Positions 35,034-45,534 are shown, numbered from the stretch's first letter. The stretch is DNA of 64,000 nt from Gammaproteobacteria bacterium (GCA_016191285.1 JACPPA010000002.1:232582-296581); one strand, 5' to 3'. Numbers and translations: made by a program. Notes: generated by a model not told the origin, from the sequence alone.

Positions 35034-37424
35034 ATGCCGCGGACCACGATCAACCAAACTAATTTCAGTGGCGGGGAAATCTCCCCGTTAATGGCTGGGA
35101 ACGTCACCACCCCGCGCTATCAAAGTGGCGCGAAGACCATGGAAAACTGTCATCCGGTCCTGCAAGGCGGTGCCAAGCGCGCCGCTGGATCACGGTTCTC
35201 GGCTGAGACCAAGACCTCATCGAAAAAATCACGGATCATTCCGTTCGTCTTTTCGACCACGCAGGCGTACATCCTCGAATTCGGCGATCTGTACCTCCGG
35301 TTCTACAAAGACAAAGCGCAGATCGGGCCGGCTTACGAAATCGTCTCGCCGTACACCGAAGCCGACCTATTCGGCATCGAGTGGACGCAAGCCGCCGATA
35401 CGATGTTCATCTTCCATCCGTCCTACTATCCGCGCCGCTTAACCCGGCTCGCCGACAACCTGTGGAAGCTAGTCCAAGCACCGTTCAAGGTTGAGCCGTC
35501 CGAAGAAACTGGCACGCTCGGGACAATGACGGCAACGTTGTCGGCGCTCTCGGGTGCGATCACTGTAACGGCCGCAAGTGCCATTTTCCAAAACGCTGAC
35601 GTTGGCCGCCAAGTCGCGTCGGGCCTTGGGATCGCGACCATCACCAGCTTTACCAGCACGACAGTGGTTAATGCGACCGTCGTAGACGCCTTCAGCAGCG
35701 TTAACCTGGCGGCTAATGCCTGGACTATCACTGAAAGCCCGAAGACCACGTGCACGCCCTCTGCGGCTGGCCCTGAGGGCGCCGTGATAACTTTAACGAC
35801 TGCGGCAAATGCGTGGAATGCGGCGGATGTGGGGAAGTACGTAAAGACCAACGACGGCCTAGTTGAAATCACCAGTTTAACCTCGGCAGTGATTGCCAAC
35901 GGTACCGTGCGGATGATTCTCGCTTCGACCGCCGCTGCCGCGAGTGGTGGCTGGCGACTACAACCCAAATTATGGAATGACTTAAACGGCTACCCGAGTT
36001 GCGGGACGCTGTTCGAACAGCATTTGATCACAGCCGGTTCGCCGGCCTTTCCGCAACGCATGGACGCCACTCGGATAGGGCTCTATCTCGATTTCGGTAG
36101 CGGGACTGGCGGTAGCGATGGATTCGCCTACGAAATGGTGTCAGAGCAATACAACCGCATTTTGCACCTGGTTTCGGGGCGCGTATTGGTGCCCTTGACG
36201 ACGAGTGGTGAGTTCTCGGTAACGGGTAGCAACATCTCGGCGGTGGGGCCAACGAATATCCTGGTGCGAAACCCCTCGAATTATGGCTGCAATGGCGTGC
36301 GGCCGGTAAGGGTGGGTCACCTTGGCGTGTTTTGTCAACGTGCGGGACGAAAGTTGCGGACGGTGGTGTATTCGGCGCAGACCGAAGCCTACGCGGCGCC
36401 TGATCTAACGTGGTTTGCTGAGCATGTCACGACTAGTGGCATCGTAGACATGACTTATCAACAAGAGCCGGACTCGCTAATTTGGGCCGTGCGCGCCGAT
36501 GGCACCATCGCACTCTGCACGCTCAATGTGGATATCCAGGGACAGTATCAAGCGGAATACCAACAGTCCTCGATTGGCTGGGCGCGACGGATTACTGATG
36601 GGCTCTACGAATCTGTTGCGACGATCCCTTATCAAGGCGCTGATCAAACCTGGGTGCTCGTGAAGCGTACCGTCAACGGCGTGACCAAGCGCTACGTCGA
36701 AGTCATCGATGCCCTGAACACCGATGCGGCGATCACTGGCACGACGTTTTCTGCAATAACCGGCGCGACGTGGGCGGCGAGTGTGGTTACGATCACCAAA
36801 GCCGGGCACGGGTATTCGACGGGTGACACTATTCGGCAACGCAAGACAGTGCCGACGGGTTACAACGGCGATTACGTCATCACTAACACCGGGGTGAACA
36901 GTTACACCTATGCGCTCGCCGTCAACCCGGGGGCAGTCACGACGTTGGGTGAATCCGGCAAGGCGACGGCGGCGTGGGGCGGCCTATCGCACCTTGAAGC
37001 AAAAAGTGTCGATGTGTTGGGCGACGGCTCGGTGCTTCCGCAAGTGGTGGTGAGCGGGGGTGCGGTAACGTTGTCGCGCGCGGCGTATGAGGTCGAGATT
37101 GGCCTGCATTACAACTCAACGCTCGAATTGCTCCCGATTGAAGATCAGCGTGTCGGCTCTGTGTCGGGGAATGTCGTCTCGATCCATGAAACCATCATCC
37201 GGGTCAATGCCACCATCGGACTCACGATCGACGGCCAATATGTAGCCTTCCGCAAGTTCGGTGTTGGCGTGCTCGATCAACCGGTGGCACCATTTTCGGG
37301 GGACAAGGGCGTCATGAGTCTGGGCTGGGCGAAATCCGGTGGCGCGGTAGTCATTACGCAAACGCAACCGTTGCCGTTTCACGTGCTCTGTGCGATTCGG
37401 CGTTACACCGTCAACGATGGCTAA
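35034..37424 (+). CDS. Tail tubular protein B/nozzle-like protein
   Basis: The 796-aa product has an N-terminus NQTNFSGGEISPLMAGNVTT, then YQSGAKTMENCHPVLQGGAK and GSRF, typical of large podovirus tail tube or nozzle proteins. The middle contains Ig-like repeats (about residues 165-300). It assembles below the gatekeeper ring. Confidence 0.85.
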   Translation: MPRTTINQTNFSGGEISPLMAGNVTTPRYQSGAKTMENCHPVLQGGAKRAAGSRFSAETKTSSKKSRIIPFVFSTTQAYILEFGDLYLRFYKDKAQIGPAYEIVSPYTEADLFGIEWTQAADTMFIFHPSYYPRRLTRLADNLWKLVQAPFKVEPSEETGTLGTMTATLSALSGAITVTAASAIFQNADVGRQVASGLGIATITSFTSTTVVNATVVDAFSSVNLAANAWTITESPKTTCTPSAAGPEGAVITLTTAANAWNAADVGKYVKTNDGLVEITSLTSAVIANGTVRMILASTAAAASGGWRLQPKLWNDLNGYPSCGTLFEQHLITAGSPAFPQRMDATRIGLYLDFGSGTGGSDGFAYEMVSEQYNRILHLVSGRVLVPLTTSGEFSVTGSNISAVGPTNILVRNPSNYGCNGVRPVRVGHLGVFCQRAGRKLRTVVYSAQTEAYAAPDLTWFAEHVTTSGIVDMTYQQEPDSLIWAVRADGTIALCTLNVDIQGQYQAEYQQSSIGWARRITDGLYESVATIPYQGADQTWVLVKRTVNGVTKRYVEVIDALNTDAAITGTTFSAITGATWAASVVTITKAGHGYSTGDTIRQRKTVPTGYNGDYVITNTGVNSYTYALAVNPGAVTTLGESGKATAAWGGLSHLEAKSVDVLGDGSVLPQVVVSGGAVTLSRAAYEVEIGLHYNSTLELLPIEDQRVGSVSGNVVSIHETIIRVNATIGLTIDGQYVAFRKFGVGVLDQPVAPFSGDKGVMSLGWAKSGGAVVITQTQPLPFHVLCAIRRYTVNDG

Positions 37425-37857
37425 GTGGATATTCAGACCGTGGGATGAGGGCGACTGGTTCGTCATGAAAGCGGCCGACGTGGCGGAGATTCTGGCGTCG
37501 AACGGCATGACACCGGAGCAAGCGATCGAATTTTCTGCGAAGTATTCAGCGCGATGCGAAGCGATCGTCGTCAATGGGCAGGTAGAAGCCATCTGGGGCT
37601 ATACCGAAATATCACCAGAAACGGCAGTCCCGTGGATGCTATCGTCGGAAGCCTTGGTCGCCGACGCGCGGCAACTGGTGGTCGAAGGACGGCGCATTAT
37701 CGGCGGACTGAAAGAGCGCTATACGATGCTTTATAACTACGTGGATGCCCGTAACCGTGCGAGCCTGGAATGGCTGCAAGCCATCGGCTTTTCCGCCAAG
37801 GCGATGATCCCGGCTTTTGGGATTGCGAAAATCCCTTTTATTCAGATGGTGGCTTGA
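37417..37857 (+). CDS. Internal virion protein A-like (GNAT fold)
   Basis: This 146-aa protein resembles T7 gp13-type or phage GNAT-like proteins: IFRPWDEGDWFVMKAADVAE at the N-terminus and NYVDARNRASLEWLQAIGF near the C-terminus, the helix typical of acetyltransferase folds. It overlaps the previous gene by 8 bp. Confidence 0.8.
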   Translation: MAKWIFRPWDEGDWFVMKAADVAEILASNGMTPEQAIEFSAKYSARCEAIVVNGQVEAIWGYTEISPETAVPWMLSSEALVADARQLVVEGRRIIGGLKERYTMLYNYVDARNRASLEWLQAIGFSAKAMIPAFGIAKIPFIQMVA

Positions 37858-38538
37858 ATGTGCCTGCCGATTTTACCTATCTTAGGCGCGGTAGCCGGCA
37901 TCGGTTCGGCGGGGGCCGCCATTGCGGGATTCAGTACTGCGGCAACAGTCTTGAGTGGGGTCGCGGCCGGCGCTGGCCTCGTGGGTCAATTAGTCGGCGC
38001 CTCGAATCAAGCCGACGCACTCCAAGCTCAAGGTCTGCAACAGCAACAAGCCGCGAATGCGCAAGCGACGCAACTCGATCTAGAGCGCCAACAGAAACAG
38101 GCCACCGCGCAAGCGAGTCTGGATCAGGCCGAAGTCAAGGCCGGGAAGCTGCTGCGTCAAGGGGGCGTCGATCTCAGCCAGCAGCCCGCCGACTACGCGC
38201 AGATGGGGGTGCGTGTCGGGGCAGGCTCCGGGAGTCCCGAGGATGCGCAGATCGAATTACAACGTCGCATCCTAGAAGACGCCGCCAATGCCAAACTGGA
38301 AGGCGTCCGGATTCGGACGTCCTATGACATCACCGGCCAGCAACTCGGCGTGGCCGCAGCTGATGCACGACAAACCGGCGTGAACGCGGTGACCAACGCG
38401 AATGCGCAAGCCGACGCCACGGCCTTGACCGGCTCCGTTGGCGCGCTGACCTCAGCCACCAACTGGATCACCGCCAATGGCAGCAATCTTTTCCCGAAGG
38501 CGGCTCCGATCGTGAATCACGCCGTCACGGTGCCGTAA
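37858..38538 (+). CDS. Internal virion protein B-like (T7 gp14-like)
   Basis: The 226-aa product has a hydrophobic Gly/Ala N-terminal helix region (about 5-45) and a Gln/Ala-rich coiled coil. T7 gp14 forms the outer-membrane pore of the ejection channel; the same layout suggests that role. Confidence 0.8.
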   Translation: MCLPILPILGAVAGIGSAGAAIAGFSTAATVLSGVAAGAGLVGQLVGASNQADALQAQGLQQQQAANAQATQLDLERQQKQATAQASLDQAEVKAGKLLRQGGVDLSQQPADYAQMGVRVGAGSGSPEDAQIELQRRILEDAANAKLEGVRIRTSYDITGQQLGVAAADARQTGVNAVTNANAQADATALTGSVGALTSATNWITANGSNLFPKAAPIVNHAVTVP

Positions 38539-40886
38539 TGCCACAGATCCCACTCAACAACTGGGGCAATGCGGTCGCAGGACTCGCACCCGACCCACAA
38601 TTCGCCACGCGCGAACCGAGTGCTTTCGTCACCGATTCAGGTTTAGCCGGAGCCAAAGCATTAACCCAATCGAGCGGGATCGTGGCCGACGAAGCGGCGC
38701 GCGTCGCGGCGTTCAATGCCCATCTCGCGAAGCAAGCCGAAGACGAAAAGCAACGCCTGTTGCAGTTCTCGGAATCCATCCAGGCGAAGCACGATGAATT
38801 GCAACTGCAAGAGCAAAGCCAGAACAAGGTTCGCGACTTAGCGCTGAACGACAGCCTGAATCCCGATCAGAAACGGCAGGAATATACCAAGTTCTTTGAT
38901 GCCGCGAGCGGCCAATACACCAGCAAATACGCCAATCCCGCAGTCTCGTCGAATTTTCAGATTGCGACCGAGGCGATCAAGGCAAAACACGCTGAAGCGC
39001 TGGATACGTCGATTTATCAGGCCACCCTCGCGCAGAACCAAGCGAACATCTTAGGCTCGCTTGATGTGCTCTCACGGATGGCCTCCAACGATCCGGTGAA
39101 AGCTACGCAGCAGATGGCAGGGATCGTCAGGAATTCCGGTCGCGCGGCAGGCTGGGACCCGGCGCAGATTGAGAAAATAGTAGAGAAACAACGTCAGGAC
39201 TACTTCGCGACGTACGTTACCGGGCAACTTTACAGCGATCCGGCTGGCACGCTAAAAGCGCTGACCGCCGGCAAGTATCAGGAACTCGACCCGGACAAAC
39301 GCTTGATCCTGACCAAGGAAGCCGCGGCGGAAATCGACCGCCGACAAGCCCGGGCAGATCGCGCCTACGATGCCCAGATGCGGATCGCCGAACGTCAGGT
39401 CAACAACCTCGCGCGCATCTACGACGCTGGTGCCGTTCCGCCGCCTGCGATGCTGACGCAAGTCGCTTCGATGGTAAAAGGCACCGAGTTAGAGCCGGAA
39501 TTCAAAGCCATGGCGGCCACGGTTGAAGATCGCGCCAAGTTCGCGACCATGCCGCTCGATCAACAATTGGCCGAAATTGGTAACCTGCATAAAACGGCGA
39601 CCGACCCCACACAAGGCGCAACCCTCGCCCAAGCGCAAGAAATCAACTGGAAGGCGAAGCAGTACGACAACACGGTCAAGGATATCAACGCGGATGCGCT
39701 GACCGCAGCCAAGGATCGCGGCCTGGTGACCCTGCAACCCATCGATCCCTCCAGTCCTGAAACCATCGGCAAAAGCATCGGCGCGCGCCTTCAGCAAGCC
39801 GAAATGGCCTCGATCTGGGCTGGTGTGCCGGTTTCACCCTTGACCAAACAGGAGACCTTAGGACTCGCTGAAATCATCAAACACCAAATGTCGGAAGCGC
39901 AGCAGGTTTACCTTCAAGGACTGGCGAGCGCAATTAACGATCCACCGAAACTCAACGCGCTGCTCGCCAGCATCGCACCGAACCATGGCGCGCTCGCTTC
40001 TGCCGGTCGATTACTCGCGTCCGATGATCCAACGGCCAAACAAGCTGGGCAACTCATCCTTCGCGGCGAGTCCTACCTAAACGTACCTTGGGGCGAAAAG
40101 CCCAAGGTGGAAATGCCGAGCGAAACGGGCGCCGCTGGCTTTCAGTCGATGTTTGATGAGTCAACGAATGGCGTTTACAACAACCACGCCCAAGCACGTG
40201 ATCTGGATTATCGCAACACGCTTCGTATCTACGCAGCCCTGGCAGCGCAGGATGGTGTCTATGCTGGGAAGATCGACAAGGTCGACTCTGATCGCTTTCA
40301 GAAAGCCCTCGATCTTGCCACCGGCGGGATCGAAGACTACAAGGGCAAGAGCATCCAACTGCCGCGCGGTGTTTCACGTGAAGAACTCGATCGCACGGTC
40401 ACGCTGAATCTTGATATGTTGCACGACCACAAGGCCTTGGCCGGTGACTTCACGAAATCTCAATTGCACAACCTGCAACTTGAGAACACCGCACAGAACG
40501 GCGTCTACGGTTACCTAGTGAAGCAAGGCTCGGGATACCTGCTCGATAAGCACTACCGGCCGGTGTTTATTGATCCTTCGCAAGATGGTTGGACGCCAAA
40601 TGCGCGCGATGTGCGGTCTGATGGTTCGCAAAAAGGGACTGGTTGGCTCGGTGTTTTGAAACGGCCGGACGGGAAGGTGTCCAGCGAAATATCGGTTGGC
40701 GTCAAAATTGACGGCAAGGAAGTCGATATCCCCACTTTGGTTCCTACGTTAACGCAGGATGAAATTCACACACTGCTCACAATGGACTTGAAAGATCCAA
40801 ACGCAATCCCGCAACCGATCATCGATAAAGCGATTGCGCACGCTAGACCGCTTATCTCAAAGGGCCTCAGCCCGTTTAAGAACTGA
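38538..40886 (+). CDS. Internal virion protein C-like (T7 gp15-like)
   Basis: This is a 782-aa largely helical protein. It ends in a common phage virion C-terminal domain: TGWLGVLKRPDGKVSSEISV, IDGKEVDIPTLVPTLT and a final SKGLSPFKN. It probably forms the periplasmic tube during DNA ejection. It overlaps neighbours by 1 bp each side. Confidence 0.82.
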   Translation: MPQIPLNNWGNAVAGLAPDPQFATREPSAFVTDSGLAGAKALTQSSGIVADEAARVAAFNAHLAKQAEDEKQRLLQFSESIQAKHDELQLQEQSQNKVRDLALNDSLNPDQKRQEYTKFFDAASGQYTSKYANPAVSSNFQIATEAIKAKHAEALDTSIYQATLAQNQANILGSLDVLSRMASNDPVKATQQMAGIVRNSGRAAGWDPAQIEKIVEKQRQDYFATYVTGQLYSDPAGTLKALTAGKYQELDPDKRLILTKEAAAEIDRRQARADRAYDAQMRIAERQVNNLARIYDAGAVPPPAMLTQVASMVKGTELEPEFKAMAATVEDRAKFATMPLDQQLAEIGNLHKTATDPTQGATLAQAQEINWKAKQYDNTVKDINADALTAAKDRGLVTLQPIDPSSPETIGKSIGARLQQAEMASIWAGVPVSPLTKQETLGLAEIIKHQMSEAQQVYLQGLASAINDPPKLNALLASIAPNHGALASAGRLLASDDPTAKQAGQLILRGESYLNVPWGEKPKVEMPSETGAAGFQSMFDESTNGVYNNHAQARDLDYRNTLRIYAALAAQDGVYAGKIDKVDSDRFQKALDLATGGIEDYKGKSIQLPRGVSREELDRTVTLNLDMLHDHKALAGDFTKSQLHNLQLENTAQNGVYGYLVKQGSGYLLDKHYRPVFIDPSQDGWTPNARDVRSDGSQKGTGWLGVLKRPDGKVSSEISVGVKIDGKEVDIPTLVPTLTQDEIHTLLTMDLKDPNAIPQPIIDKAIAHARPLISKGLSPFKN

Positions 40887-43018
40887 TGAGTTTCGAATTC
40901 TTCCCTGAGGAATCCGCGCGCCTGGCGCAAGATGCGGCGTTACATCCGCTCACCGCCGATAACATCGACACGCCGGCCTTCCAAGGTTTCGGCAACCAAT
41001 TGCTCGATGCTCCACACCGCGGCGCCCTTCGCGTCGTCGAAGCCGGTGCCACGCTCGCCGGTGGGCTGCGTTCAGGTGGCGGCGATTTAGAATCTGCTGA
41101 TAGAGCTTTCCGTGTGGCCGACGCCATGAAGGAAGCCCGTCAACAAGTCACGCCCGAGCCCGGCGAAGTCGGTTGGGCTGCACGCCTCTTGGGTGGTGGC
41201 TTAGAAGCCGCGACCAACATCGGACTAAGCGGCGGCAACCTCTACGGCTTAGGGTCTGGTGCGGCGTTGAATGCAGGAGCCGCACTGGTCGACGAAGGCG
41301 TTTCGGGACCGGCCGCAGTAGCGGGTGCGGAGATCGCTGGCGCTACTACGGCGATCGGATTCCGTATTCCATTTCTCGGCAAGACCCTCGCGCAACGGAT
41401 AGGTTTCGGTGCTGCGAGCAACATCGGCTTGGGTGCGGTATCAGACCTAGCGACCAAGGGCGAACTCTCAGCCTTCGGTTACGACACACAGGCCGCAAAC
41501 ATCAATCCATGGAATGCCGAAGCCCGCGCTATGGATGCGCTCACCGGCGCGATGTTTGGTGGCGTTGCGCATTTTGCTGACCATCCTCCGACGCAAGCGG
41601 AGATCGACGCGGCGGCGACCCTGAACGCACACGCCAATCAGACCGTGGCGACCGCGCCGGGTATTCCGAAAGATATCGAAGCGCTCAACGCACACACCAA
41701 TGCAATCGAGACCGCTCTCCAACAAGTCTTAACCGATCAACCGGTGACCGTGGGCGTCGATCCGAATCGGTTTGCGGCAGATCCGCATCAGGTCGCGGTA
41801 CAGGCTGACGTGCGGGCGGCGGTACGTGAGGAACTAGGGCCAGAGCCAACGGTGCGCGGACCCTCACGCGCAGACGAAATACCGCGCTCAGCTGAGTTTC
41901 CACCTAAGCAGCGCGCTGTCGAGACGCGGTTCTCGGAACATCTGGGTGAGAACCTGGATGCAGAAGTGAAGCGCTACGATACCTTGCCGGAATCTGACGG
42001 CGGCAAGATTCTAAGTGTTGATTCCGCGCGCGATCTTTCTGCGGACTACAACGCCTCGAAAGAATCGCGCTCACAACTCGCCTTTGCAGTTCATGAGCCC
42101 GCGTCATGGTTTATCAAGAAGCTCTATGAACTGCGCCTCGCCGCTCTGAAACCTGGTGAGCATGTGATGTTTATGTCGGGCGGCACTGGATCGGGTAAGA
42201 CCACGGCGATTGCCGATGTTCCTCAGGTCAAAAAGGCTTATAACAAAGCAGCCTTTGCCTACGATGGCAATCTGCATAGTTTCGACTCGGCGATTACCAA
42301 GATTGATCAAGCCTTAGCGGCAGGGGCGAAGGTCGATATCGTTCACGTTCAGCGCGATCCCGTCGAATCGCTGATCAAAGGCGCCTTACCGAGAGCGAAT
42401 CGGCAAGGACGAACGGTGCCGCTGGAGTCGCACCTTGACACGCATATTGGCTCGGCCGAGACCATCCAGCGACTCGCCGAGCGCTATGCAGGCAACGATA
42501 AAGTCAAAATTTCGGTCATCGATAACACGCGCGGCAAAGGGCAGGCGAAAGCGAGCAATCTCGCCTTCGTCAAGGGTTTTGATTACAATGGAGTCGAGGA
42601 GAAAGCGCTAAGTGCGCTGCACAATGAGTATGCTACAAAAGCCATCAACTCAGATATTTACGCCGCCTTCCTGGGAGGGCAGCCTGCTAAGGGAATACCA
42701 GTTAGGGTATCCGAAGGCGACACCGGAGGAACTACAAACCTTAATGCAGGCGGAGAAGGCGTGGGGGTATCCGCCTCACGACCTGGAACACGCGCAGCAA
42801 ATACTAGCGGAAGCGAAGCAACCCGCACCCCCGAAATAACGGCCGCCGAGCAGATTGTCTCGGCTCAGCCTGACCTTACGATCCCACTCGAAGACGGCAG
42901 CGTGGTAAACGCTGCGGAAGCCTTCGCCGCCGTCGACGCCGAACTCAAAACCGCGCAAGAACTGAAACCCGGCGTCGACGCGCTCGTCGCCTGCGTCCTG
43001 TCACACCTGGGGGCCTGA
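40886..43018 (+). CDS. Internal virion protein with zeta-toxin-like kinase domain
   Basis: The 710-aa product has residues 1 to about 290 as a Gly/Ala-rich membrane-interacting region. About 340-610 form a zeta-toxin-type P-loop kinase: DSARDLSADYN, HEPASWFIKKLYE, Walker A GGTGSGKT (432-439), VHVQRDPVESLIKGALPRA and the GRTVPLESHLDTH segment. The last 60 residues (PLEDGSVVNAAEAFAAVDAE) match the tail of phage polyvalent proteins. Residues about 597-650 look out of frame: the next frame gives a sensible protein stretch, suggesting two compensating indels. It may be injected with DNA to act in the host. Confidence 0.8.
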   Translation: MSFEFFPEESARLAQDAALHPLTADNIDTPAFQGFGNQLLDAPHRGALRVVEAGATLAGGLRSGGGDLESADRAFRVADAMKEARQQVTPEPGEVGWAARLLGGGLEAATNIGLSGGNLYGLGSGAALNAGAALVDEGVSGPAAVAGAEIAGATTAIGFRIPFLGKTLAQRIGFGAASNIGLGAVSDLATKGELSAFGYDTQAANINPWNAEARAMDALTGAMFGGVAHFADHPPTQAEIDAAATLNAHANQTVATAPGIPKDIEALNAHTNAIETALQQVLTDQPVTVGVDPNRFAADPHQVAVQADVRAAVREELGPEPTVRGPSRADEIPRSAEFPPKQRAVETRFSEHLGENLDAEVKRYDTLPESDGGKILSVDSARDLSADYNASKESRSQLAFAVHEPASWFIKKLYELRLAALKPGEHVMFMSGGTGSGKTTAIADVPQVKKAYNKAAFAYDGNLHSFDSAITKIDQALAAGAKVDIVHVQRDPVESLIKGALPRANRQGRTVPLESHLDTHIGSAETIQRLAERYAGNDKVKISVIDNTRGKGQAKASNLAFVKGFDYNGVEEKALSALHNEYATKAINSDIYAAFLGGQPAKGIPVRVSEGDTGGTTNLNAGGEGVGVSASRPGTRAANTSGSEATRTPEITAAEQIVSAQPDLTIPLEDGSVVNAAEAFAAVDAELKTAQELKPGVDALVACVLSHLGA

Positions 43019-45534
43019 TGATCCGTCCCGAATGTATCCAAGCCGTCGCACAAGCCCTAGGCCGGGCGCCGTCTCAAGTCGAGCTGCGTGACATGGAGAA
43101 CACGCTATCGAGCAATCTGCGCCGCCTGGCGCGCGAGGACCCGCAACGCGTGCGGGCGATGACGCCGGGTCAACGACTGAACGCAGCCGCAAAGCTGACT
43201 GCCGAAGACCTGGTCGCCGCCGTCGCCAAAAAGAAGCAACGAATCGCTTTAACCATCCAGGCTAACGACCGCGTCTCGACTTACCTGGAGAATCATCCGA
43301 GCAATACCCTCGAAGCGTTGGACGAACTGGTCGCCTTCAAAGCCAATACCAAAGGCTCCGTGCTGTCATTGGAAACCAGAGCGAAGGCCATCATGAAAGA
43401 CGCCGAGCGGCGATTGAACGATCTATGGGCGGCAGGTGGCGATAAATGGTTCGGTCTGTGGCAGAACAAGGAAGGCATGGCCGCGTTGATTCGTGAGATA
43501 CACGGCGAAAGCACCGGCGACGCGCTCTCAGCGAAAGCCGCGAAGGCCTGGCATGAAGTCACCGAAGAACTCCGCACCCGCTACAACGAAGCCGGTGGCG
43601 TCATCGGTAAACTAGACGATTGGGGAATGCCGCATCACCACAGCCCGGAGAAGGTTGGGCAAGCCGGAGTTGAGCAGTGGATCACCGATACCCTGCCCAA
43701 ACTCGATCGCGAGCGTTACGTGAACGAAGACGGCACGCGCATGACCGACGAACAGGTTCACAAGTTCCTAAGCGAATCATGGCTATCAATTGCCTCGCGC
43801 GGTGCCAATAAAATCGAGCCTGGGCAACTCACCGGGCCGGGCATGAAAGCCAATCGGCACGCCGAGGAGCGACAGATCCATTTCGCGAACGCTGATGCCT
43901 ACATCGCCTATCAAAAGCAGTACGGCGATCGGGCTTTGTACAACGTGATGATCCATCACTTGCACTCACTTTCACGTGACCTAGCAGCTACCGAAACGCT
44001 GGGACCTAATCCAGACTTCATGTTCAAGAAATTCCTCGACACCGGCGTGAAGGAAACGGCAACGAGTAAACCGCTGGAAAGCGAGAAGGTGGCGTCACGC
44101 GCGCAAAGCATCGAAACGCTCTACAACTATGTCACCGGCAAGAGTCAGCCCATCGCCAACCGCACGATAGCGCGTTGGTCCGACAACCTGCGGAACTTGC
44201 TGACCGCTTCCCGTCTGGGTTCGGCGATCATTTCATCCTTCTCCGACGAAGGCACCATGCACTTGACTGCGGCGGTTAACGGACTATCGCATATCCAACT
44301 ACTCCGTAACTCACTCGTCGCGATGAACCCACTCGATCGCACTGAACTACGCATGGCGCGGCGCACCGGACTTGCCCTCGATACCGTGATCGGGACGTTG
44401 AATCGGTACGGCGAAGATCAACTCTCCGGCTGGACTTCGCGCGTCGCTAATGTTTCCCTTCGCGTGAGTGGTTTGAATGCTATCACCGAAGCCCGTCAGC
44501 GTGCGTTTGGCATCACGATGATGGACGCCTTAGGCTCAATGACCCGCGAGCACTCATGGGCTGAGATCGAAGCAGGCGACGCCAAGGTGCTCAAATCCAA
44601 AGGCCTTACTGAAACCGACTGGAACATCTTCAAACAGGCAGAGCTCGAAGCCTTCGGCCACGGCAACGATGGCGTCTTAACGCCGGACTCGGTGGCCGCG
44701 ATCGCTGACGAGAAAATTGCCAAAACGATCGGGAATGAAGATCCAAAGGCAATCAGCCGTGTGCGCCGCGAAGCCATGCTGAAATTGATCGGAGCGGTAC
44801 AGGAAGAAACGACGATGGCCGTGATCGAACCGGGTGCACGTGATCGCTTAGCGTTGCAGTTCGGTTCTCAACGCGGGACGGCAAAGGGCGAATTCCTGCG
44901 CTCGATATTTCAGTTCAAATCCTTTCCGTTTGCCATGCTGGAACGGTCTCTAGGTCGTGCCAACATGCTCGGCGGATCGGGACGCGTGGCGTACCTGGCT
45001 TCGTTGATCGCCTCGACCACAATCCTCGGCGCGCTCTCGGTGCAGGTTAACGAAATGGTCAGCGGCCGTGATCCACAGAACATGAAGCCGAACGCGAAAA
45101 ATGACTGGAAGTTCTGGGTTAAATCCTTGCTGAAAGGCGGCGCTCTTGGGCTCTATGGTGATTTCTTGTTCTCGGATTCCTCGCAGCATGGCGGCAGCCT
45201 GACTTCATCACTGCTGGGTCCTACGGTGGGATTAGCCGAGGAAGCGTTGAATCTCACGCAAGGTAATCTCGTGCAATCCGCACAAGGGAAAGACACGCAT
45301 TGGCAAGCCGAAGCGGTGAAGTTCTTCAAAGGCATCACGCCCGGAACTTCACTCTGGTATGCCAAAGCAGCGCTTGATCATCTCATTTTCCAGAAGCTGC
45401 AAGAACACTGGTCGCCCGGATATCTCGCTAAGATTAAAAGCCGTGCGCGTACCGAGTTCAAGCAGGATTATTGGTGGGATCCAGGTAAATCGATACCGAA
45501 ACGCGCGCCAAACCTAGGACGATCGTATCAATGA
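43018..45534 (+). CDS. Large internal virion protein (DNA ejection)
   Basis: This 838-aa helical protein has RLAREDPQRVRAMTPGQRLN near the start, DWGMPHHHSPEKV, and a long C-terminal region with hydrophobic helices (VAYLASLIASTTILGALSVQ). It resembles the large gp16-type ejection proteins of temperate podoviruses. I see no lytic transglycosylase domain at its N-terminus. It starts within the stop of the kinase-bearing gene (TGATG). Confidence 0.8.
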   Translation: MIRPECIQAVAQALGRAPSQVELRDMENTLSSNLRRLAREDPQRVRAMTPGQRLNAAAKLTAEDLVAAVAKKKQRIALTIQANDRVSTYLENHPSNTLEALDELVAFKANTKGSVLSLETRAKAIMKDAERRLNDLWAAGGDKWFGLWQNKEGMAALIREIHGESTGDALSAKAAKAWHEVTEELRTRYNEAGGVIGKLDDWGMPHHHSPEKVGQAGVEQWITDTLPKLDRERYVNEDGTRMTDEQVHKFLSESWLSIASRGANKIEPGQLTGPGMKANRHAEERQIHFANADAYIAYQKQYGDRALYNVMIHHLHSLSRDLAATETLGPNPDFMFKKFLDTGVKETATSKPLESEKVASRAQSIETLYNYVTGKSQPIANRTIARWSDNLRNLLTASRLGSAIISSFSDEGTMHLTAAVNGLSHIQLLRNSLVAMNPLDRTELRMARRTGLALDTVIGTLNRYGEDQLSGWTSRVANVSLRVSGLNAITEARQRAFGITMMDALGSMTREHSWAEIEAGDAKVLKSKGLTETDWNIFKQAELEAFGHGNDGVLTPDSVAAIADEKIAKTIGNEDPKAISRVRREAMLKLIGAVQEETTMAVIEPGARDRLALQFGSQRGTAKGEFLRSIFQFKSFPFAMLERSLGRANMLGGSGRVAYLASLIASTTILGALSVQVNEMVSGRDPQNMKPNAKNDWKFWVKSLLKGGALGLYGDFLFSDSSQHGGSLTSSLLGPTVGLAEEALNLTQGNLVQSAQGKDTHWQAEAVKFFKGITPGTSLWYAKAALDHLIFQKLQEHWSPGYLAKIKSRARTEFKQDYWWDPGKSIPKRAPNLGRSYQ

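Noticed and set aside
42612..42839. Separate 75-aa gene inside the kinase-bearing virion gene
   Set aside because: Its first 25 residues are unconvincing and it has no ribosome site. The good part is better explained by two indels in the main gene.
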